The notes under the pieces were generated by a model. That model had not been told where the DNA came from and ran no database searches. It saw nothing but the letters and a program-made list of their open reading frames with translations. The translations under genes and the position numbers were made by a program. From Candidatus Latescibacteria bacterium 4484_107 (GTDB lineage: Bacteria; Latescibacterota; 4484-107), in NCBI GenBank assembly GCA_002059205.1, contig MVCQ01000192.1, forward strand, positions 1 to 5,655: a stretch of 5,655 nucleotides of DNA, in the 5' to 3' direction. Below, piece after piece: positions 1-4,594 of the stretch; position 1 is the stretch's first letter, and every line of letters begins with the position of its first letter.

Positions 1-858
1 CTCCACCGTGCTCAACGCACTCCGCCGCTCCGTGATGCGCATCCACGCTGGAGGACGGCTATGCATCCCATAGCGCAGGCGCACACGGGTCTTGTCCACA
101 TCCGTGGCGGATTTGGTGATGACATTTATTACACCGCCCATCGCGTTCGAGCCATACAGCGCGGAAAAGGCTCCCTTGACCACCTCGACCCGATCCACGA
201 TCCCGGTGGAGAGCAGATTCCAGAAGGCTCCTCCAGTATCCGGGGAAATCGCCGGCCGGCTGTCTATCAACAGCAGCACCCGGTTGCCCACGCCGCCGCC
301 CCGAACGTCCGAAGTCCCCCGGATCTGGACCGCGTTGACCGCCGCTCCCGAGGAACGATTCAGTGTCACGCCGGGCAGGGTCTCCAATGCCTGATCCAGA
401 CTCCGCATCCCGCGCGCCCGCATCTGATCGCCCGCTATGACCTCCACCGTCGCCGACGTCCGCAGGGCGGTCTGCTCCCGACGTGCCGCCGTGACCACAA
501 TATCCGCGCCCCGGATCGGCTCCTTCCTCAACTGGAAAGAGAGGATCGTGGTCGCTCCGGCGCGCACCCGGACGTCGGACGCGCTGCCCGGAGCCGTTCC
601 CACCCTCAGCGCCCGGACCGTGTACGTGCCCTCTGGAACAGCCTCTATAATGTAGTACCCCCGCTCATCCGTCAGTGTCCCAAACGGCGTATCCACCACA
701 ACCACACTCACGTTGGCAAGCGGCGTCTTCCCATCGCGCTCCATAACCCGCCCCGCTATGCGACCGGTGGCCTGGGCGCACGCCTCCCGATCTCCGGGAA
801 TCAGGAGCAAAACCAACAGTCCTGCATAGACGAAAAGACGTTTCTGGATTCGCTTCAT
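1..858 (-). CDS. TonB-dependent receptor, N-terminal part (cut by window edge)
   Basis: The minus-strand frame is open for 286 codons from an ATG at 858 to the window edge, with no stop. The start has a good ribosome site (GAGGTGG, 9 nt upstream). Residues 1-30 form a signal peptide (KR-rich start, LLVLLLI core, cleavage after AQA). Residues 32-110 look like a carboxypeptidase-regulatory-like beta-sandwich, with the typical 'GTLTDERGYY' turn near 60-69. A TonB-box-like 'DIVVTAARR' follows at 119-127. Residues 130-250 are the plug domain, with hallmark stretches 'LETLPGV' (158-164), 'IRG' (179-181), 'VLLLIDSRP' (194-202), 'VEVVKG' (224-229) and 'ALYGSNAMGGVINVIT' (233-248). The barrel would begin near 256. 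From the family, it is an outer-membrane active transporter energised by TonB/ExbBD. The substrate cannot be told, because most of the barrel lies outside. The lipoprotein gene upstream reads the same way and may be co-transcribed. Confidence 0.93.
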   Translation of the reverse strand, partial: MKRIQKRLFVYAGLLVLLLIPGDREACAQATGRIAGRVMERDGKTPLANVSVVVVDTPFGTLTDERGYYIIEAVPEGTYTVRALRVGTAPGSASDVRVRAGATTILSFQLRKEPIRGADIVVTAARREQTALRTSATVEVIAGDQMRARGMRSLDQALETLPGVTLNRSSGAAVNAVQIRGTSDVRGGGVGNRVLLLIDSRPAISPDTGGAFWNLLSTGIVDRVEVVKGAFSALYGSNAMGGVINVITKSATDVDKTRVRLRYGMHSRPPAWMRITERRSALSTVE

Positions 859-886
859 TGCGCTACACCACCTCATTTAACCCCCT

Positions 887-1012
887 TACCACGGAACACC
901 ACGGAAGATCACGGACAGACAGAAAGAAAGATAAAAGTGAAACATCGCCTCCCCTCACGTTTTACGTTTCACTTTTTACTTTTTCCGTGTTGTTCCGTGT
1001 GTTTCCGTGGTA
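887..1012. repeat. Nested inverted repeat with 10-bp-phased CACGGA units
   Basis: The 171-nt gap between the lipoprotein stop and the receptor start is almost filled by this palindromic element. The left arm (887-915) has three CACGGA units starting 10 bp apart. The right arm (984-1012) has three TCCGTG units, also 10 bp apart. The arms pair at about 24 of 29 positions. A second AT-rich stem sits inside. The element could fold in RNA or extrude as a cruciform. Its function is unknown. Confidence 0.75.
933..976. repeat. AT-rich hairpin inside the CACGGA element
   Basis: An 11-bp perfect stem (933-943 with 966-976, AAAAGTGAAAC against GTTTCACTTTT) encloses a 22-nt loop. On the minus strand the loop contains GAGGGGAGG and the stem is followed by a T-rich tract. 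It resembles the hairpin at 2755-2797 in design. It might attenuate transcription between the lipoprotein and receptor genes, but the stem is AT-rich and there is no uninterrupted T run, so this is a guess. Confidence 0.55.
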
Positions 1013-1029
1013 GGAAGTTTCATCGCCGC

Positions 1030-1791
1030 TCACTCCCCCTCCGCCACCACATCTATCTCCGTGATGACAGGCTGATCCGCGCTGACCGTGACCGGATCGG
1101 GCCATCTGCCCAGCATCGTCATGGACGGATACGTAAACACGCCCACCATCTTATACTCCCCGAACGCCAGATCCCGGATCGCGTATTCGAGGTGATCCGG
1201 CGAGAGCGGGTCCGAGAGCGCGGGCATACCCGTCATCGGCCAGGAGAGGCTGGCCACGACATACACCTGCTCCGACGGCCACGTTCCGCTGAAGGTCACC
1301 GTGCCGGAGATTGTGCCGGATGTAGCCGGTGCAGCGGGTGGAGCAAAGCGTCCATAGTCCGCCACTATGTCAATATCCGTGGCATCCGGGAACTCGGAAG
1401 AGAGGACCACCGGATCGGGCAGGGTGTCGCCTGTTGCTTCGCTGGTTCCGTACATCCCGAGAATCGTATGCCGGGGATCCGTCCGATCCTTCCACGAGAC
1501 CGCGATGGCCGCGTACGTGCCGAAGTTCATCCCCTCCAGCCGATACGTCGCCTCCGTCTGCGAAGGCGCCACTTCCAATTCCTCATAGTAATCCGTCGGC
1601 CCCATGATCGGATAGAGCGCCGCCGCATTGATGTACACCGCCCCCGAATCCGGCTGCGTCCCCACGAAAGTAATTTTCCCCGACACGCTTCCCGTCGAAG
1701 GTGGGCTGGTGCTATCGTCTCCGCATCCGAAGGTCAGAAGTGTTATGGCCGCTGTGCAGACGATTTGTTTGAGTATGCGTGTGATCAACAT
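1030..1791 (-). CDS. Lipoprotein with two tandem beta-sandwich-like repeats
   Basis: A complete 253-residue protein whose ATG follows a strong ribosome site (GAGGAGGA, 4 nt spacer). Residues 1-22 are a lipoprotein-type signal (K/R near the start, hydrophobic AAITLLTF core) before Cys23. The box 'TFGC' is imperfect, but the Asp-rich, Ser/Pro-rich 'GDDSTSPPS' tether after the Cys is typical of exported lipoproteins. The mature part is an internal duplication. Repeat 1 (about 34-147) and repeat 2 (about 158-253) each open with S-G-x-(I/V)-S-G-x-(I/V)-T-F-x-G-T, carry 'FGTY' or 'FGEY' in the middle, and end with PDPV...S...P...(T)(D/E)ID(I/V)VA. This resembles prealbumin-like or carboxypeptidase-regulatory-like domains. 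No catalytic motif is visible. Lying upstream of and co-directional with the receptor gene, it may be a surface partner in uptake. The specific function is not recognised. Confidence 0.87.
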   Translation of the reverse strand: MLITRILKQIVCTAAITLLTFGCGDDSTSPPSTGSVSGKITFVGTQPDSGAVYINAAALYPIMGPTDYYEELEVAPSQTEATYRLEGMNFGTYAAIAVSWKDRTDPRHTILGMYGTSEATGDTLPDPVVLSSEFPDATDIDIVADYGRFAPPAAPATSGTISGTVTFSGTWPSEQVYVVASLSWPMTGMPALSDPLSPDHLEYAIRDLAFGEYKMVGVFTYPSMTMLGRWPDPVTVSADQPVITEIDVVAEGE

Positions 1792-1810
1792 GGGTTCCTC
1801 CTCGTGTATT

Positions 1811-2071
1811 GGACACGGATTTCACGGATTTTTCCGTTTTTTTTATCCGTGTTCCTTGTCAGCAATTTTAGTTGCTCCGTAAGCTCCGTAAAAAGCCGGA
1901 GTGAACTCGGCACTGGCAAAGTCAGAAAGCCTCTAAAGAGGCTGGGGTGCAGTCCCTTCAGGGAGTTCATGATGTTCCCGGTGCCAGCTTCAGCTCGGCT
2001 TTCCACAGAGGTGAAATTCCCGGCAAACTTTTGACAACTCGCATCCGTGTTCATCCGTGAGATCCGTGTCC
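1811..2071. repeat. Composite element: CACGGAT inverted arms around repeat copy A
   Basis: This element explains most of the 304-nt gene-free gap 1792-2095. The left arm, at 1811-1829, contains CACGGAT at 1814 and 1823. It is the inverted match, 18 of 19 positions, of 2053-2071 on the right. The right side carries three ATCCGTG units at 2043, 2053 and 2062. A further ATCCGTG at 1845-1851 lets the left side fold on itself. Copy A of the structured repeat sits between the arms. No convincing gene or promoter was found in this gap. Confidence 0.65.
1890..2004. repeat. Structured dispersed repeat, copy A (115 nt)
   Basis: The same sequence recurs in the same orientation at 4213-4329, with about 89% identity by hand alignment (11 substitutions, 2 single-base indels). 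Two internal hairpins are visible: AGCCTC-TAAA-GAGGCT (1928-1943) and TCCC-TTCA-GGGA (1953-1964). Terminal segments 1894-1916 and 1978-2000 can pair at about 16 of 23 positions, which would give a cloverleaf-like fold. There is no internal gene. A size near 115 nt with terminal complementarity suggests a MITE or REP/BIME-like element, or a structured RNA. Confidence 0.8.
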
Positions 2072-2095
2072 CATTATTCTCCCCGTAGTCCTTCT

Positions 2096-2228
2096 TCACT
2101 CATACGCATGCAATCCCCCCAAAACGTGATTCCCAAGGAAAGAGAACAAAATCATCGCAAAGCCTATGATGGACAGCCACGCCGCGCGCTTACCACGCCA
2201 GCCCCTCTGGATACGGGCGTGCAGCGCT
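2096..2228 (-). pseudogene. ccsA: ccsA C-terminal remnant, out of frame
   Basis: This is the tail of the broken ccsA gene, read in a different frame from its N-terminal part. The reading runs 'ALHARIQRGWRGKRAAW', then a hydrophobic segment 'LSIIGFAMILFSFLG', and ends 'GGLHAYE' with TGA at 2096-2098. This matches the usual end of CcsA/ResC proteins (LHAR...RGWRG-(K/R)-RAA, last membrane helix, GLHSY), including the conserved C-terminal His. It has no start or ribosome site of its own. The change of frame falls at about 2222-2235, where the N-terminal frame loses family resemblance. Confidence 0.8.
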
Positions 2229-2712
2229 CCCGTATGTGCTTTACGAGGACCATCACACTTACGCCGAACGCCACCGTAAGCACGCCGCTTCCTAATACTG
2301 TGATGATCACGTGGATATACAGCCAGTAGCTTTGGAGGGCGGGCATCAACTGCTCGGAGACGTCCTTCGGGAAAAGCGATGCGATCCCCATCAGGAAGAA
2401 GGCGAACGGAGCTACAAACGCGCCGACCACCGGCTTTCTGAATCTCCACAGCACCACGAGAAACGCGCCCACGGCGGCCCATGCCATCACCGAGATATAG
2501 CCAAAACTGTTCGCAAACGGCGGATGCCCCGCGATCTTCCATCGCAGGATCAACCCGACGGTATGCGCCGCGAAGCCGATCCCCATCAAAGCAGCGGCGG
2601 CGAAGCTGATCTTCGGCTTTCTGAATCCCAGATACAGCATAAAGAAGGCAAATCCTCCGAGATAAAGAAAGAATGCCATCCAGAAAAACAGAATATCCAA
2701 TGATGTGGTCAT
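2164..2712 (-). pseudogene. ccsA: ccsA (resC) N-terminal part, lacking the WWD domain
   Basis: CcsA/ResC is the multi-spanning inner-membrane protein that presents haem to apocytochrome c in System II maturation, working with ResB. The ATG at 2712 follows GGGAGGG with a 3-nt gap. Membrane segments lie near residues 5-29, 36-57, 75-90, 96-113 and 131-157. Family marks are 'AAHTVGLILRW' (His50), 'GHPPFANSFG' (62-71) and 'LQSYWLYIHVI' (126-136, His134). Resemblance stops at about residue 161 ('VLVKHIRE'). The frame then runs through unrelated residues to TAG at 2164, while the true family ending continues in another frame to 2096. The central WWD segment (typically WG-x-YW-x-WDPKE) is absent from all frames, so about 75 codons appear to be deleted. 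The fragments total about 200 residues, against a usual 270-300. The product cannot be a functional haem handler unless this is an assembly error. Confidence 0.85.
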
Positions 2713-2754
2713 AATCCCTCCCTGAGAAGACAGAAGAAAGATAAAAGATGAAGA

Positions 2755-2797
2755 AAGATAAAAGATAAAAGTCCCCTCCCCTTTTATCTTTTATTTT
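2755..2797. repeat. 17-bp AT-rich hairpin between resB and ccsA
   Basis: Bases 2755-2771 pair with 2781-2797 (one G-T pair) around the 9-nt loop TCCCCTCCC. The stem is built from GATAAAA units, and a further partial copy lies at 2737-2752. On the minus strand the loop is GGGAGGGGA and the stem continues into T-rich sequence. It lies in the 100-nt gap between the resB stop and the ccsA start, so it could modulate ccsA expression or stabilise the upstream transcript. It shares its AT stem and purine loop with the hairpin at 933-976. Confidence 0.7.
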
Positions 2798-2812
2798 GGG
2801 ACTGTTATCTTG

Positions 2813-3562
2813 TTATTCACCCTCCCTCACAGAACGAGCGATCCGTTCGAATTCCCGCTCAAACCCCGTCTTATTCTTATCCGCCAGCCCTCCGATCCAT
2901 ACCCTCGTTGCCTGTTGTCCGTCCGACTTCAGAAGCCCCCACATTCTTCGGTGCAGCACGAAAAAGGCTAGAAAAATTCCCAGGCTCGTCAGGCCGAATC
3001 CAATCCAGATCAGCATGCTTCCCGGCGCTTTGGACATCTCGATGCCCGTGATGTACACCGGCTCGTAGTCGAGAAAGCGGAAGGCGTATGCCGGGTCCTC
3101 GTCGCCCTGATGAAATTCGGGATAACGAAGGAACAGCCAGCGGTCGGATATTTTTGTTTTATCCTCGTACACCTCTAACCGGATGGCCGGGTTTCCGGGC
3201 TGATCGGAGCGGGAAGCGATCCGTCCGTTCGTGACAAAGTCCGCCACGAAACGCGTTACCCGAACCGTGCGCCCGATCTGAGGAAGGGCCACCTTTTCCC
3301 CAAAGAGCACCTTCCGTCTAAATGAAGCCTCCGTCTCCCCGCGCGGCTCGATCTCCAGCGTCACGGACCGAACCTGGTCCCACGCCTGCGCCCAATCGGA
3401 CTGGTAGAAGCGAATCCCCTTATACCGGAGCGGATCATTGACCTCGATGCGTTTGGTCAGGACAGAGTCCGGATCGAGCACTTCAACCTCGTTGGTGGGA
3501 ATCTGATGGGAGTTATCCCGGTACTTCAGGAGAGTTGAAGATAGTGTTTGTTCGTGAATCAA
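2813..3562 (-). pseudogene. resB: resB (ccs1) C-terminal fragment
   Basis: ResB/Ccs1 is the partner of CcsA in System II cytochrome c maturation: a membrane protein with a large periplasmic domain that handles apocytochrome and haem. This 249-codon frame carries the periplasmic part, with the family block 'RIEVNDPLRYKGIRFYQSDW' at residues 37-56. It also has the last membrane segment at about 181-202 ('MLIWIGFGLTSLGIFLAFFV'), then a short basic cytoplasmic tail. The only possible start is TTG at 3562, with no ribosome site ahead, and the frame remains open further upstream through sequence that does not look like ResB. Clear resemblance begins only near residue 11 ('LLKYRDNSHQIPTN'). The third membrane segment expected before this region is missing, so I read it as the 3' part of a disrupted resB rather than an independent gene. 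The TAA at 2813 lies 100 nt before the ccsA start, the usual resB-ccsA order. Confidence 0.85.
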
Positions 3563-3582
3563 GAACGACGAATAAGAGCGAT

Positions 3583-3675
3583 ATCTATGTCTTCCAAAGG
3601 AAGGCCTGATTCTAAGATCATCCCCATACCATCACCAGTGTTTATGGCTGAATTAGTGGTTATCTTAAAGATGCG
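3583..3675 (-). pseudogene. Fragment resembling SdhA/FrdA flavoprotein, inside resB
   Basis: Thirty-one codons read 'RIFKITTNSAINTGDGMGM' followed by 'ILESGLPLEDID'. This matches the conserved SdhA/FrdA stretch (GR-(I/V)-(Y/F)-K-x-TTN-x-x-INTGDG-x-x-M...G-(L/V)-PL-x-DM) that comes just before the HPTG motif. The fragment ends before HPTG, and no more of the flavoprotein is found nearby. It uses AT-ending codons (ACT, AAT, TTA, TCA, ATA) unlike the flanking resB codons. The N-terminal resB frame stops inside it at 3660-3662. It could be a filler patch copied in during break repair, a relic of transfer, or a mis-assembly. By-eye resemblance is good, but the stretch is short. Confidence 0.6.
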
Positions 3676-4040
3676 AGAGCAACCACCGCGATCTCCTCCG
3701 AGGTCTTTCTGAAGCGTACGCCGAACGCCCTTTGGATCGTTCCCCGAAAGCGTTGCACCGTGCATGCGAACAGGCTCAGCGTCAGAAGAAACAGCAGTCC
3801 CACGAACCACCACGAGCGATAGGGATTCAGGAAGCCCAGCGCGGCGAAGAGCCGGGTTTTGCCTGCTCCGAGATGATAGAGGTAAAACGCTTCGGATTGT
3901 CCGGGCGGCACGACAAACGCTCCTATGGCAACCGCGAAGATCGAAGCCCCGGCCAACAGAAGCACGATGATCAGCGCAAAGCGGACCGAGCCGAGGAGAT
4001 GCCACGTGCTTTTCCAGATGGTTGGTTCGTCCGTGTTCAC
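3660..4040 (-). pseudogene. resB: resB (ccs1) N-terminal fragment
   Basis: This frame holds the first two membrane segments of ResB: about residues 20-42 and 77-94, counted from the GTG at 4040. 'LLGSVRFALIIVLLLAGASI' at 15-34 matches the family's first helix. 'NPYRSWWFVGLLFLL...ACTVQR' at 72-97 matches the YxSWWF plus Cys signature of the second. An upstream ATG at 4067 is in frame, but AAAGGAG sits 10 nt before the GTG, so I prefer the GTG (126 codons). The reading ends at TAA 3660-3662, inside the flavoprotein-like fragment, so it lacks the third membrane segment, the periplasmic domain and the fourth segment. Full-length ResB proteins are usually well over 400 residues. It lies about 330 nt downstream of a near-consensus leftward promoter. 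Confidence 0.83.
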
Positions 4041-4050
4041 TATGATCGTT

Positions 4051-4057
4051 CTCCTTT
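4051..4057 (-). promoter_or_regulatory. Ribosome binding site favouring the resB GTG start
   Basis: AAAGGAG on the minus strand lies 10 nt before GTG 4038-4040. The alternative in-frame ATG at 4067 has only TGAGGA directly abutting it. The predicted protein from GTG opens 'VNTDEPTIWK' and reaches the first membrane segment at the usual distance. Confidence 0.55.
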
Positions 4058-4085
4058 GGTATTCCATTCCTCAGAACATGCTTCC

Positions 4086-4118
4086 AGACTTCCAAAGTTT
4101 GCAAAACTTCGGAAGTCT
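4086..4118. repeat. 33-nt near-perfect palindromic hairpin in the resB leader
   Basis: AGACTTCC (4086-4093) pairs with GGAAGTCT (4111-4118), and AAGTTT (4095-4100) pairs with AAACTT (4104-4109). A single A/C mismatch separates the two stems and the loop is GCA. There is no T run on either side, so a simple terminator is unlikely. It may be an operator-like palindrome, an mRNA-stabilising hairpin in the resB leader, or a dispersed palindromic repeat. Confidence 0.7.
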
Positions 4119-4176
4119 TTCCTCTGCTTGATCGTTTTTCCTGGGTGGATGTTTGCCCTCGTCCCATGAATATCGG

Positions 4177-4199
4177 GAGGATAGTCCTCGTTTTTTTTT
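4177..4199 (+). terminator. Possible rho-independent terminator, plus-strand orientation
   Basis: GAGGA-TAG-TCCTC is followed by G and nine T. The stem is only 5 bp with a 3-nt loop. It would stop rightward transcripts, yet no rightward gene lies before it. It could block antisense transcription from the resB side into the promoter region, or be chance. Confidence 0.3.
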
Positions 4200-4212
4200 G
4201 CTTCTTGCCTCA

Positions 4213-4329
4213 AAAAAGCCGGAGTAAATTCGGCACTGGAAAAGGCAAAAAGCCTCTGAAGAGGCTGGGGGTGCAGTCCCTTCAGGGAGTTTGTGCTGTT
4301 CCCAGTGCCAGCTTTAGCTCGGCTATTCC
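4213..4329. repeat. Structured dispersed repeat, copy B (117 nt)
   Basis: This is the second copy of the repeat at 1890-2004, in the same orientation. Both internal hairpins keep every stem base: AGCCTC-TGAA-GAGGCT (4251-4266) and TCCC-TTCA-GGGA (4277-4288). Differences fall mainly in loops and linkers. It lies inside the transcribed leader predicted for resB, downstream of the leftward promoter. The CACGGAT arms around copy A are absent here, so the repeat unit ends where this homology ends. Confidence 0.8.
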
Positions 4330-4378
4330 GAGGGGGATTTCGTCCTTTTTAACATCGGTTGGAATGATCCCTTTCCCA

Positions 4379-4407
4379 AATATAGGGCGTTTCCGATGGA
4401 TTGTCAA
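4379..4407 (-). promoter_or_regulatory. Leftward sigma70-type promoter for resB-ccsA
   Basis: On the minus strand, TTGACA (4402-4407) and TATATT (4379-4384) are separated by exactly 17 nt: a perfect -35 box and a -10 box with 5 of 6 consensus bases. Transcription would begin near 4372 and run through repeat copy B and the hairpin at 4086-4118 before reaching resB, giving a leader of about 330 nt. Confidence 0.65.
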
Positions 4408-4507
4408 GGCGTACGCACAAGCGACCTTCGTTGCACCAGCGAGGAGAACCGCAACAACGTGCACGACAGAGGCTTATAAATTTTTTTCCTCTTTTGAAAA
4501 AAACTGC

Positions 4508-4536
4508 TTGACCAATGCCATGAAAAAAGCTACATT
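4508..4536 (+). promoter_or_regulatory. Rightward sigma70-type promoter for the hydrolase
   Basis: TTGACC (4508-4513) and TACATT (4531-4536) are spaced 17 nt apart. A/T-rich sequence before the -35 box could act as an UP element. The expected start of transcription is near 4543, about 50 nt before the ATG. The -35 boxes of this and the leftward promoter are about 100 bp apart, so one bound regulator could affect both. Confidence 0.6.
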
Positions 4537-4594
4537 TTATCAAATTACGAATGTCGGGCACCCACTCATCACGCACCATCACTTTGGAGAGGCT

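Larger units (their letters stand above)
4041..4594. other. Divergent regulatory region without a gene
   Basis: This 554-nt stretch separates leftward resB from the rightward hydrolase. Reading away from resB, it holds the resB ribosome site, a 33-nt hairpin (4086-4118), a terminator-like hairpin with nine T (4177-4199), structured repeat copy B (4213-4329), a leftward promoter (4379-4407), an AT-rich tract (about 4475-4505), a rightward promoter (4508-4536) and the hydrolase ribosome site. The short open frames inside overlap the repeat or hairpin and look accidental. Confidence 0.7.

Noticed and set aside
887..1012. CRISPR array
   Set aside because: The repeated units are only 6-7 nt, arranged as inverted arms, with no 25-40 nt direct repeats, no spacers and no cas genes.
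1890..2004. tRNA or known riboswitch, because of the cloverleaf-like fold
   Set aside because: There is no acceptor stem with a CCA-type end, no T-loop consensus and no anticodon arm; the two hairpins do not match a riboswitch class I can recognise.
61..2034. A 657-codon plus-strand open frame running antisense through the receptor and lipoprotein genes and two gap elements
   Set aside because: It has no signal, fold or family resemblance and is rich in Arg, His and Pro as expected of the antisense of GC-biased codons. The minus strand encodes clearly recognisable proteins.
1785..2099. A 104-codon minus-strand frame overlapping the lipoprotein start
   Set aside because: It is the translation of the CACGGAT arms and repeat copy A, so it is repeat-derived and not a gene.
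2164..2280. Programmed frameshift as an explanation for the ccsA frame change
   Set aside because: A frameshift alone would keep all coding content, but the WWD segment is absent from all frames, so material has been lost.
3559..4167. A 202-codon minus-strand frame starting at 4167
   Set aside because: Its front part is an off-frame reading of the resB N-terminal fragment and a hairpin. Only its last 31 or so residues are meaningful, and these are reported as the SdhA/FrdA-like fragment.
4282..4464. A 60-codon minus-strand frame with a hydrophobic start
   Set aside because: It overlaps repeat copy B, starts upstream of the predicted leftward promoter and has no convincing ribosome site or family match.
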